A program made the position numbers and the translations under genes. A DNA stretch of 64,000 nt. Origin: Phycisphaerae bacterium (GTDB taxonomy: Bacteria; Planctomycetota; Phycisphaerae; UBA1845). Location of the stretch: assembly GCA_029260035.1 (NCBI GenBank), contig JAJDEA010000264.1, positions 1 through 64,000 on the forward strand, in the 5' to 3' direction. The notes below the pieces were generated by a model. That model was not told the DNA's origin. It was given only the letters and a program-made list of their open reading frames with translations, and searched no databases. Positions 17,153-25,486 of this stretch are shown piece after piece (the stretch's first letter is position 1; every line of letters begins with the position of its first letter).

Positions 17153-18337
17153 CTATGCTTTTGAAAGAAGCCGCCCTAACAGGCCTTTTTGAGGTTGTTT
17201 GTCCGTACTAATGGCTGCGTCACCAATGATGTTGCGCGCCATCCTGCAAATCGCCTTACGGACGGCGTTGTTTCGTTCTGATGAGGCAATAGGCTTTCCA
17301 AAATCAAGCGAACGCGCGACATACTGGTAGTCACTGGGAATCGTAGCAAATACAGGCTTTTTGATCGTATCTTCCAGGTCATTCGCTGTTACCCGCCCAC
17401 CGCTGGAATCGCCACGATTCACGATTATCTCGATGCGTTCCTCGGGAACACCTGCTTCAACAATAGACTCAAAGATGCGTTTCGCATTACGAACGCTCGG
17501 CACCAACAATTGGCAAACTATGAAGAACGTGTCCGCCTGTTCAATGGCTGCGAACGTCACCTGATCCAAACGATTTGGGAAATCAACCACAACGTGCTCG
17601 TGAGAGGATGTCAAAATGGAAATTGCATGGCTGACGACCTCCGGAGTAATCTGAAGAGACTGTTCGATTTGCTGAGGGCGAGTCAAAACCGATACATCTT
17701 GAGGTAATTCCATCATTACACTCTCAAGCACGGCCTCATCGAATTGCCCTCCTGTAGCCGCGAGATCGAAGAATGTGTATTCGGAATCGGTGTCAAACAG
17801 GAGCGCCAGATCGCCGAACTGAAGATCCAAATCCACAAGCGCGCATCTTTTCTTGGTAAGTTGTGCAATTTCCAAGGCGAGGTTACATGCAATGGATGTC
17901 GTGCCCACACCGCCATTCGCACCGAAAACGCATATGCACTTACCTGCAGAACTGTTCAGCAGTTTCTTGCTGGCTACACTGCTGACGGCCGTCCCCAAAT
18001 CGTCCGGGTCGATCGGCTTGCATACGAATTGATCGCAACCTGCACGAATGGGCGCCAAAATTTCGTCGGGTTTGGTATGACTGCTGATGGCAATCATCGC
18101 AATATCAGAGAACCGACTAGCCACGTTTTCGATGACTGGGATAACTGCAGCCGCATCCGGATCAAGATGGAAAAAAACCAGGTTGATGGAGGCTTCATTG
18201 AGCGCATTGGCAAGCTCTTCCTCTGTCGTCGTTTCGGCGATCATCCTGACGAAATTGAGGCTGGCAATCTGTTGCCTCAGTTCTTCAGAGGCTTCAGGAT
18301 CGGGATTATACAAACAAGCTTGAATTACGTTGCTCAT
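17153..18337 (-). CDS. CpaE/TadZ-like ATPase with an N-terminal pseudo-receiver domain
   Basis: 394 residues from ATG 18335-18337; a GTG 27 bases upstream is possible. Residues 1 to about 125 have the alternating strands and helices of a response-regulator fold, but the phosphoacceptor region reads NLVFFHLDP without a clean Asp site. From about 130 a MinD/ParA-type ATPase follows: ANGGVGTTS replaces the signature lysine of the deviant Walker A motif with Asn, VDLDLQFGDLALLFD matches the CpaE signature, and VVVDFPN is the Walker B region. CpaE/TadZ proteins place Flp/Tad pilus machinery at the pole. No other pilus gene is nearby, so it is an orphan here and its partner is unknown. Confidence 0.85.
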   Translation of the reverse strand: MSNVIQACLYNPDPEASEELRQQIASLNFVRMIAETTTEEELANALNEASINLVFFHLDPDAAAVIPVIENVASRFSDIAMIAISSHTKPDEILAPIRAGCDQFVCKPIDPDDLGTAVSSVASKKLLNSSAGKCICVFGANGGVGTTSIACNLALEIAQLTKKRCALVDLDLQFGDLALLFDTDSEYTFFDLAATGGQFDEAVLESVMMELPQDVSVLTRPQQIEQSLQITPEVVSHAISILTSSHEHVVVDFPNRLDQVTFAAIEQADTFFIVCQLLVPSVRNAKRIFESIVEAGVPEERIEIIVNRGDSSGGRVTANDLEDTIKKPVFATIPSDYQYVARSLDFGKPIASSERNNAVRKAICRMARNIIGDAAISTDKQPQKGLLGRLLSKA

Positions 18338-18505
18338 GGGCGTCTCTATATGAACTCTCTGCACTTTCTGAACACATGCGCTTCGATGAAGTTATCGACT
18401 TGAGCCAAGCAAGAGTTTCCTAAAGCGCTCAGGATCTGCGCCAATTCGTGATGGGTCCAAGACGCAACACTCAACCATGTAGGAACAGAACGCTAATTAT
18501 TGGTC

Positions 18506-18521
18506 CAGCTGAATTCAGCTG
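18506..18521. promoter_or_regulatory. perfect 16-bp palindrome in a divergent promoter region
   Basis: CAGCTGAATTCAGCTG is its own reverse complement. It lies 169 bases from the ATPase start (18337) and 115 bases from the hydrolase start (18636), in the 298-base divergent spacer. No other symmetric element was noticed there. It may be an operator for either gene; chance occurrence of a PvuII-EcoRI-PvuII-like string is possible. Confidence 0.35.
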
Positions 18522-18635
18522 TTAAGGTGCCGACGTCACAACCGCCTTTGGATGGAACGGTGAGCATTTTGCTACTTCGTTCACAGGCTATAATGCGTGA
18601 GAAAAGCTAGGCTGAATGCAACCGCAGGAGAGATA

Positions 18636-19457
18636 GTGCAAACTGGCTCAAGACGTACTCAGGCTGTCAAACATCTCGTGCTTCCGAATGGAGTTACCAT
18701 TCGACGGGTAGGCTCCGATAACCCGAAGATCGTGGTCTTGCCGGGGATAAACGATGCGCTTCCCAAAATGGCCAATCAGGATCGCTATGCGGCTTGGTTC
18801 TGCCAACAGTTCGCCCGCGATTATTCGGTCTATTTCCTCGGCCGAAAGCAGAACCTCCCTTTGGGGTATACCGTTCGCGACATGGCATCCGATTGCGCGC
18901 AAGCAATTGAAAGCGAAATAGGTAAAGCGCATGTTCTTGGCATCTCGATGGGAGGCTTGATCGCTCAGGAGCTGGCACTTGCCTATTCGGAAATTGTTGA
19001 CAAACTCATAATTGCTCTCGCGGGTTGCCGCATGGAGCCAGAAACGGAGCCAACGTTTCGGCGTTGGATCGAACTTGCCAGAGAACGGAATTGGCGAGAA
19101 CTATACCTCAACCTCGTTGAAAAAACCTACGGGTCATCTCGGCGTGCCGTCTACCAAGCCATGATGCCGAACATGGAAGCCGAGTTTGCCCAAGCGCCGG
19201 ACAAACCCAATGACTTTATTGTGTCCGTCGAGGCATGTATCGCCTTCAATTCGATAGGTCGAGCGGAAAACATCAGCCAACCAACGCTCATCGTCGGGGG
19301 CATGGACGATGTCGTCATGCCGGAGCGCGGGCTTCAATCTCTCGCAAACGCGATTCCAGGGTCGCGTATCCACATGTTCGATGATAGCGGGCATGGCGCA
19401 ATCGAAGAACGCAAGGCCGAATTCGACGAGATCGTTTTGGATTTCCTAAGGGAATAA
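18636..19457 (+). CDS. alpha/beta hydrolase
   Basis: 273 residues from GTG 18636, chosen because AGGAG ends 5 bases before it; a GTG at 18597 would add 13 residues without a ribosome-binding site. The nucleophile elbow GISMGG, a PTLIVGGMDDVVMP acid loop and the DSGHGAIEE histidine give a full Ser-Asp-His triad of the alpha/beta hydrolase fold. No signal peptide is visible, so it is cytosolic. The substrate is unknown; the cap region has no diagnostic motif. A hairpin that reads as a terminator on the opposite strand lies 58 bases downstream. Confidence 0.85.
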   Translation: MQTGSRRTQAVKHLVLPNGVTIRRVGSDNPKIVVLPGINDALPKMANQDRYAAWFCQQFARDYSVYFLGRKQNLPLGYTVRDMASDCAQAIESEIGKAHVLGISMGGLIAQELALAYSEIVDKLIIALAGCRMEPETEPTFRRWIELARERNWRELYLNLVEKTYGSSRRAVYQAMMPNMEAEFAQAPDKPNDFIVSVEACIAFNSIGRAENISQPTLIVGGMDDVVMPERGLQSLANAIPGSRIHMFDDSGHGAIEERKAEFDEIVLDFLRE

Positions 19458-19505
19458 TCGGAAACAGAGAGGGAGGAGTAGCCTGGAAGTCATCACCCTG
19501 CACGC

Positions 19506-19554
19506 TAAAAAAAAACGAGCGAAAGCCCCCGTGTGTATGAGGTGCTTTCGCTCG
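19506..19554 (-). terminator. intrinsic terminator for the Cys/Lys-rich small gene
   Basis: CGAGCGAAAGC (19516-19526) and GCTTTCGCTCG (19544-19554) form an 11-bp perfect stem around a 17-base loop. On the minus strand the stem is followed by a run of about nine T (plus-strand A tract at about 19507-19515), the classical layout. It lies 64 bases downstream of the minus-strand gene ending at 19618 and may also slow the convergent hydrolase transcript. Confidence 0.85.
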
Positions 19555-19617
19555 AATAATTTCGCTACACGAACACACTGCGATCAAGAAAACCGTCGCG
19601 CAACAGTCAGTTTTACG

Positions 19618-19857
19618 CTATGCTTTTTTCCCGCAAGGCTTCTTGCAGTTTGAGCCACACTTTTTCTTGGCGCCTTTGGCTTGCTTGCAGCAAGCTTTCT
19701 TGCAGTTAGCACCGCACTTGCTTGCCCCCTTGCTGCATTTCTTTGTTGTCGGGCAACGCGAACATTGCGAACAACCGAGATTGACAGTTGAGAAAGCGAC
19801 CAAACAGATAGCCGCAACAAAAACCTTCGCGTACTTACTAAGCAGACTCGTTTGCAT
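19618..19857 (-). CDS. small exported Cys/Lys-rich protein, possibly metal-binding
   Basis: 79 residues from ATG 19855-19857 with AAAGGA about 8 bases upstream (an ATG at 19863 is too close to it). The N-terminus is a signal sequence (KYAKVFVAAICLVAFSTVNLG) followed by Cys29; LGC resembles a lipobox but the -3 residue is Asn. The 51-residue mature part has 11 Cys, many Lys and almost no acidic residues, in patterns CSQCSRC, GANCKKACC and GSNCKKPCG. This suggests metal binding or disulfide-rich packing, and the basic charge suggests a polyanion partner. A strong terminator follows. I do not recognise a named family. Confidence 0.75.
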   Translation of the reverse strand: MQTSLLSKYAKVFVAAICLVAFSTVNLGCSQCSRCPTTKKCSKGASKCGANCKKACCKQAKGAKKKCGSNCKKPCGKKA

Positions 19858-20002
19858 TGCCATTTTCCTTTGTTTATGTTTCCCGTCTCACCAACTCGCC
19901 GCTCGCGAGCATTATCGCAGAGCCACCCTAGCAGATCGGGGGTTCCTATTAAAGACGTCACATTCAGGATGTTGTCGTCGTGTTACAAAAGGCTCACAGC
20001 CA

Positions 20003-21067
20003 TTAGGCGCTCGTAAGGATGTTTAGAATGTCCCCATCGTGGACAACGTACGTCTTCCCCTCTTTTCGGACCCTGCCAGCTGATTTCGCACCTTTCATAT
20101 CCCCGTGCGCCACAAGATCATCATAGGATACAGTTTCAGCTCGGATGAAACCTTTCGCAATGTCAGTGTGGATCTTTGAGGCCGCTCCCACTGCGGTCGT
20201 CCCCTCTGCGATGGGCCAGGCGCGAACCTCGTCCGTACCAACCGTTAGGAATGAAATCAGCCCGGCTGCCTGGTAGCAAGCCTGAATCAGCCTGTCTCGC
20301 GCGGGCGTATCTATCCCCAACTCTTCGAGGAATGCTGGCCTGTCCTCCGGATCAAGTTGCGCAACTTCGGACTCCAGCGATCCGCAAATCGCAACGGTCT
20401 CTTTCACATGCTTGAATTTCCAATCTGTAGAATCCGCATCCTGACCGTCAGCTAGATTCAAAACACAAAGGATCGGCTTCTCCGTCAGGAACGCGAAGCT
20501 TGACACCTGTTTCCGCTCGTCATCGGTTCGGACAACCGCAGACAGCGGCTCTGACGCTTCCAACGCTTCACGGCAGCGCGCCAGCAATTCCATTTCTTTC
20601 TTTTCCGCATCGTGCGTTTTAGTCGGCTTTTTGAGAGCCGATTCCAACCTTTCGCAACGTGTAGTCACGGCGTCCAGGTCAGCGAAGATCAACTCCTCCC
20701 ACATCGTCTGAAAGTCGCTCCCGGGGTCGGCTTTGCTATCCGTCGGCGACTGCGACGGATCCTCGAACATCCGCACGACAACAACCAGGAGATCAGCCTG
20801 TCGGATGGAGGGCAGGAATCGGCGCCACTCCTGCTGCCCCTTTGCGTCACTCAGCAAGCACCCTGGGATGTCTACCAACTCCATCGTTGCTTCGATGGTT
20901 TTTTTGGGTTTGTATACCGAGGTAAGATGCGTGAGTCGCGGGTCGGGAACACGCACTGTCGCAGCGCGCGGCTCGGGTGGAGCGAAGGAATCGACGAGGG
21001 TTCCGGTAGCAGCCGTGAAGAGCGTGGACTTCCCAGCCTGCGGAAGTCCGATGATAGCCGCCTTCAT
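20003..21067 (-). CDS. ychF: YchF-type Obg-like ATPase
   Basis: 354 residues. YchF proteins are Obg-family P-loop ATPases that associate with ribosomes. Motifs: G1 is GLPQAGKST at 7-15, G3 is VDIPGCL near 65-71, the G4 position reads NLADGQ where the family has an NxxE that gives ATP preference, and a C-terminal TGS domain contains SYDDLVAHG and RVRKEGKTYVVHDGDIL. The usual GLPNVGKST is altered to QA. Its ATG overlaps the stop of the GreA-like gene by four bases, so the two are co-translated. Nucleotide preference is not certain given the altered G4. Confidence 0.92.
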   Translation of the reverse strand: MKAAIIGLPQAGKSTLFTAATGTLVDSFAPPEPRAATVRVPDPRLTHLTSVYKPKKTIEATMELVDIPGCLLSDAKGQQEWRRFLPSIRQADLLVVVVRMFEDPSQSPTDSKADPGSDFQTMWEELIFADLDAVTTRCERLESALKKPTKTHDAEKKEMELLARCREALEASEPLSAVVRTDDERKQVSSFAFLTEKPILCVLNLADGQDADSTDWKFKHVKETVAICGSLESEVAQLDPEDRPAFLEELGIDTPARDRLIQACYQAAGLISFLTVGTDEVRAWPIAEGTTAVGAASKIHTDIAKGFIRAETVSYDDLVAHGDMKGAKSAGRVRKEGKTYVVHDGDILNILTSA

Positions 21068-23337
21068 ACCCCGCTTTCCCTTCCCTGAGCTGATTTTTCC
21101 AGCGTCGCCGAGGCCTCTGATTCGCTAGCGGAATCGACGCCCTCGATCGCATTTGAAAGTTCGACGAGTTCAAAAGTGCCCTTGGCCCAACTCACATCAA
21201 AGTCGAAAGACTCGCCAATTCGCATTCCCATCAGTGATTGCGCGAGAGGCGCCTTGTAATTCAGCCAGGAATCTTCAGTGCCAGCTTCCCATGGACCGGC
21301 AAAAGACAGTGGGAATGTGTTGCCGTCCGTTTCATGTTTGAAAACAGCCCGCGAACCAACACCAAGATGGTCAGTCGGGACATCCTCGGCAGTGAGAACC
21401 TTAGCCATGGCCATCTCTTTATTCATTTGTCCGAGCCTGGCACGCAGAAGATCGCGTTCTTCTAGAGCAAATTTGTACTCCGAATTCTCGCTCAGGTCGC
21501 CGCGTTCCGCCGCCTCACCGATTGCTCGCGCGTTTTCCTTCATTTTTACATTCACATGGTGCTCAACTTCCGCGTGCTTCTTGCGCATCCCCTCGTCGGT
21601 GACGTACAGAATTTCCGTCCGTTCCCACTTGTCCTGCACCTTCTTCTGGTCCATAGTCGGGAACCGTTCGGCGATAATGCCAAGCATGTCTTCACGCGCG
21701 GCTCGGCCCAGCCCTTCACACCGCAAGAGTTGCCCCTTCAATGCCACAGCCATACCAATCTCAATGTCTTCAACGCACTGCCGAAACCGATCAAACTTCT
21801 TCGCGGGCAAAACAGCACGCACTCGTGTTGTTATTTCTCGCTCGAGCGATTTGCTTATCGTGTCACTTCTGCGACTCTCCTCAACTGTCCGCAGAATCTT
21901 CATAACTAACGTAACGGGCGTAACCCCAGGTATTTCCTTTATGATATCTGGCCCGTTCCATAACCAAAGAAGTGCGCCGAAATGCTCGGTTGGGTCTATG
22001 AAAACACGCTGTACGGCTGACTCAAACTGATCGAACTCGATTCCCGCCTTCGTTAGCCGAGATGCGAACACATCGCAGGATGAGGTTGATGCGGCAGGCA
22101 AAAGATTCAAGAGCGCACTGGTCCACTCGTCTGGCCTGGAGCGAGCGAGGCATTCACAGGCTCCTTCTATGAGCTTTGCGTCTTCTGCTTGCTTAAAGAC
22201 CTGATCGAGCTTTTCGCATTTGGTAAACCACTCCGTCGCTTCGTCCCAAGGAGCATCAAGCCCCCCAAGCTCGCAGACGCGTAGGCTAATGAGCCAAAGC
22301 AAGCCCGCCCGAACGGCGCCTTCTTTGGACAACTCGACCGCCCTGCCATAATACCGCTGATAGCACTCACCCATCAAGTCTTCTGACGGTTCACTTTTTC
22401 TTAGTCGGCCATCGCGAACATGTTTTTCCAAAGCAGCATGCGACAGCAAGGGATCATTTATGGTACGGAACTCGTTGAGAAAATTGTCGTCGTGCGTCGC
22501 GTCTGAATCGACAATCGTAATGACATAAGGCGCTCGTCCTTCGATAGTCATGTCCGACGTCTTTTTGATTGCTGCGCGAGCTTTCGTCCACCATTTCTTC
22601 CATTCGTCCACAGCCATCAGGTCCGGAACAAGCATTGCCTCGAGATCCGTACTCTCGATCGTGCCACCTTTTTCTCGGCATAAATCCATCACAATCGTTG
22701 CAGGGGCCTTCGCCAAAGTAGTCCGCAACTGGTCCATCGCAAAATGGCGCAAGACTCGGAATTCATTGGCCAATGCAGGCTGATATTCATCAGCAAGAAG
22801 CACGGCACCGAGAGATATCGAGCCGTTGCCTGTCTCCAGCGTATACTCCCATGCCGCGCGATCGACCGCTTCGATGCGAGCCGCTTTATCTTCGTCTCGC
22901 CCCCCGAGATAATCGCCTTCGTTAATTTGCAAACATACGTTAAGTGTGCGCAGAGCACGGCGCACCGGTCGACCTCCTTCGATGCCAGCCTCCGCCAACA
23001 GCTCTTCCAGCCCTTCCGCACCCTCATAGGCCTGTTTGTACAGATTGCAGACCTGCTTGCGCAATTCGTCGCTCTTACCCACCGCCTGCAAAAAAGGACC
23101 AGCGACCGTCAGCGCTTCTTTTGGAGTACATCGGCTCAACAAAGATTCGATGCATGCCCATGCGAGCGTCTCGGCCAGCGCAATGTTGCCTTGCTTCTTA
23201 AGTTCCGCCAAGGCCACGTCGTACTTGATGAACTTCTCCAGCGGGCGGTCTGATGATTCGACCATCCGCATCCACTCTTCCTCGGTCGTGCGCGCGTTCC
23301 CGGCTTGGATCAACTGGACGAATGATTCGGGCTGCAT
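21064..23337 (-). CDS. 757-residue GreA-like transcript-cleavage factor with a long helical N-terminal extension
   Basis: Standard GreA is about 158 residues; here the GreA part occupies only about residues 575-725. The coiled-coil tip GDLSENSEY carries the two acidic residues (Asp614, Glu617) that reach into RNA polymerase's secondary channel to trigger cleavage of backtracked RNA. An FKBP-like Gre C-terminal domain follows (VGSRAVFKHETDG, KAPLAQSLMGMRIGE). Residues 1 to about 560 are helical, TPR-like and without named motifs; the last 35 are acidic and disordered. Chlamydiae have a comparable long GreA-like protein, so this may be a PVC trait. ychF overlaps its 3' end by four bases. Start ATG 23337 has GAGGGA nearby. 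Confidence 0.85.
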   Translation of the reverse strand: MQPESFVQLIQAGNARTTEEEWMRMVESSDRPLEKFIKYDVALAELKKQGNIALAETLAWACIESLLSRCTPKEALTVAGPFLQAVGKSDELRKQVCNLYKQAYEGAEGLEELLAEAGIEGGRPVRRALRTLNVCLQINEGDYLGGRDEDKAARIEAVDRAAWEYTLETGNGSISLGAVLLADEYQPALANEFRVLRHFAMDQLRTTLAKAPATIVMDLCREKGGTIESTDLEAMLVPDLMAVDEWKKWWTKARAAIKKTSDMTIEGRAPYVITIVDSDATHDDNFLNEFRTINDPLLSHAALEKHVRDGRLRKSEPSEDLMGECYQRYYGRAVELSKEGAVRAGLLWLISLRVCELGGLDAPWDEATEWFTKCEKLDQVFKQAEDAKLIEGACECLARSRPDEWTSALLNLLPAASTSSCDVFASRLTKAGIEFDQFESAVQRVFIDPTEHFGALLWLWNGPDIIKEIPGVTPVTLVMKILRTVEESRRSDTISKSLEREITTRVRAVLPAKKFDRFRQCVEDIEIGMAVALKGQLLRCEGLGRAAREDMLGIIAERFPTMDQKKVQDKWERTEILYVTDEGMRKKHAEVEHHVNVKMKENARAIGEAAERGDLSENSEYKFALEERDLLRARLGQMNKEMAMAKVLTAEDVPTDHLGVGSRAVFKHETDGNTFPLSFAGPWEAGTEDSWLNYKAPLAQSLMGMRIGESFDFDVSWAKGTFELVELSNAIEGVDSASESEASATLEKSAQGRESGV

Positions 23338-23519
23338 ATTGTCAGTTCCCTCTCTCTAAAAATCACCTTGAGTTAAGAGCCCTGCAGTATCGCACGTCTG
23401 AACCGGGGTGTCGAGGCGGGATCGACAGAAAGCGACAGTTTCTACTTTCTACTCTCAACTTCGTGACTGTCCGGACATAGTGCAAGGAGGGCGATGGAGC
23501 TTTTAGCGGCCAGGTAGGG

Positions 23520-24647
23520 CTAAGCTGGCGCCGCTGCCGTGGATCGGCCAGCAAGGGGTGCAGACTTCCCGGAAAATGGGAATTGCGCAGTATTTGCCTG
23601 TCGGGATTGCCACATGGCAAGATAGCTTTCCGCAGTCTTATGCCAATCAAGCGTGCAGGCAAATCGATATGCTTGCTCGACAAGATAATCTCGTCCCTTG
23701 GTATTCTCAATGAAGTGCAAAACCTGCCGAGCTAGCTCGCTTCCGCCGCCAACCCGCACCAAAAATGGGCTGAACGCCTCGGTTCCGACATAATCGTATT
23801 TGAGTGGGTCCACATATGCTGCAAAAACGAGCCGACGGCGGGCCATAGCCTCTTGAATCGCCATCCTGCCGTCGATAAACGCGAATCCGTAATCTTCGAT
23901 TCGATCCTGTGCGTTGGGGACCCTTCCCATCAGCCTGATTGGCAGTTTATATCTCGCGATAGTCGATTCCAGCTCTGCCCTGAGTGATCCGTCTCCGAAA
24001 ACATCCATGCGAAAAGGCATACTGTGTTCTTCCTTGAGGCGACGCACAGCATCGACATAGATTCGTATTCCCGTATCAGGCTCCAGCCTGCCAATGTAGA
24101 TGGCCGAATCGGGCGGAGGCGCCGTCACAGCAGTGATATCTTCCGCCCTTGGATTTAGCCCTTGCAGAGGACACAAGTCCGGCTTGACGCCAAGCCATTT
24201 TTCAATGAACTCGCCATCGTGAGCGACCGCGGCTACATGACGACAAGATCGAACGGCTCTTTTCTTATCATCTTGTGGGACTGGAAATTGGCACTTCATC
24301 CCATGCCTGATGAGAAAGATTTTTCGTCGCGGAACCATTGGGCCGAGCATCCGCCGAAAATATTCGAGCATATGCGTGTTGCTGATGTTTACGATATCCG
24401 CGCTTCGGAAGATCGATACATGACGCCATAGCCAAACTCGGCAACGCAGCGGGCTACGGTGGGCAGGGAACCGATAGAGTTCAACATTTTCGCGAAACTC
24501 GTGTTCTGGTAAGCCCTCCTCGTGCGCACCGGCGATGACAATCGAATGATGGCCCTTCGTTGCAAGCGCGTTGGAAAGCTCGTGGACGTATTTCTCCACG
24601 CCGCCAACGCTAGGCCAATATCGATGAACGAAGAAGAGAATCTTCAA
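23520..24647 (-). CDS. GT4-family glycosyltransferase
   Basis: 375 residues from a TTG at 24645-24647, three codon-lengths at most after the stop of the preceding methyltransferase gene, with GAGG about 10 bases upstream. The N-terminus FFVHRYWPSVGGVEKYVHEL is the GT4 donor/acceptor-fold start in shortened form (VGGVEKYV), followed by AIYIGRLEPDTGI and FGDGSLRAELE of the nucleotide-sugar domain. The usual ExxxxxxxE site reads GRMAIQEAMA. Last gene of the minus-strand polysaccharide cluster. Sugar and linkage are unknown. Confidence 0.85.
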   Translation of the reverse strand: MKILFFVHRYWPSVGGVEKYVHELSNALATKGHHSIVIAGAHEEGLPEHEFRENVELYRFPAHRSPLRCRVWLWRHVSIFRSADIVNISNTHMLEYFRRMLGPMVPRRKIFLIRHGMKCQFPVPQDDKKRAVRSCRHVAAVAHDGEFIEKWLGVKPDLCPLQGLNPRAEDITAVTAPPPDSAIYIGRLEPDTGIRIYVDAVRRLKEEHSMPFRMDVFGDGSLRAELESTIARYKLPIRLMGRVPNAQDRIEDYGFAFIDGRMAIQEAMARRRLVFAAYVDPLKYDYVGTEAFSPFLVRVGGGSELARQVLHFIENTKGRDYLVEQAYRFACTLDWHKTAESYLAMWQSRQANTAQFPFSGKSAPLAGRSTAAAPA

Positions 24648-24649
24648 CT

Positions 24650-25474
24650 TTAGAGAACCTCAAGTGCAGCACTCTGTTCAGGCAACCCAACAATGGCGCG
24701 GGGTTTTGAAATAGGCCGATCTGCAACTTTCGTACCCGCAAATACGTTCGGGACGACAAGTCCCGGCTCAGTTACGACGCGTGCATCGGATACCACTTCC
24801 GTGTCAACAAATCTTGCGACATCTGCCATCGAGTAGTCATGAAAAACGATAAGCCCGCCCGGAGCAACATGAGGCAACCAATCTCTGTAATCGCAACGGA
24901 CGCCTTCATAGGAATGGTCGGCATCAATCAGTAACATACGGATCGGTTGTCCATCATAGGTTTTGGCGACATCGCTTGTGAAACCTATCCGCGTATCCAC
25001 CAAATCATCGACGCCAGCTCGCTCTATTTGTGCATGAAATGCTTCGAGCGTCGTATTGCCGAATTGCTTTAATGAGGGATACGTCGTACCCCCCTCTTTC
25101 GTACCTTCAAACGTGTCTACCGCGTGGACCTGTCCACTGCCGTGGACCCGGCATGCGGTAGCCAAATAACATGTGGTCAGACCGACCCACGACCCCAGTT
25201 CCACGACATCCCCACGGACAGGCCAGCTTGCTGCGAGGCGATAGATGGCCAGCAGTTGGTCAGGTGGCATCATCCCATCGCCAGAGGACCAATGAATGCG
25301 GTGCCAAAGATCCATCAGCTCAAGAGTCGAATCATGAGGCAAATCCAGCGCGTCGATTGGGGTTTTGAATTCTCGCAGAAGGCCTATTCTGCGCAGCGCG
25401 CGAACATATGCGTGAGCCAACGCATGGCCGGTTCGTGTTTTGCATAATTTGTAATATGCCTTAGCTAGGCCCAT
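24650..25474 (-). CDS. class I SAM-dependent methyltransferase (Methyltransf_24/TylF-like)
   Basis: 274 residues. The Rossmann motif is VVELGSWVGLTTCYLA, followed by VHAVDTFEG and the metal/substrate-binding signature LLIDADHSYEGVRCDY, then PHVAPGGLIVFHDY, all typical of TylF/macrocin-type O-methyltransferases. It lies between another methyltransferase (13 bases upstream) and the final glycosyltransferase (2 bases downstream), so it belongs to the glycan operon and probably O-methylates a sugar of the exported polymer. The exact acceptor is inference. Confidence 0.85.
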   Translation of the reverse strand: MGLAKAYYKLCKTRTGHALAHAYVRALRRIGLLREFKTPIDALDLPHDSTLELMDLWHRIHWSSGDGMMPPDQLLAIYRLAASWPVRGDVVELGSWVGLTTCYLATACRVHGSGQVHAVDTFEGTKEGGTTYPSLKQFGNTTLEAFHAQIERAGVDDLVDTRIGFTSDVAKTYDGQPIRMLLIDADHSYEGVRCDYRDWLPHVAPGGLIVFHDYSMADVARFVDTEVVSDARVVTEPGLVVPNVFAGTKVADRPISKPRAIVGLPEQSAALEVL

Positions 25475-25486
25475 TTTGAGATTCCG

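Noticed and set aside
23468-23477. TGTCCGGACA palindrome between the GreA-like gene and the glycan cluster
   Set aside because: Only 10 bp long with no flanking symmetry; expected by chance at this length in 64 kb.
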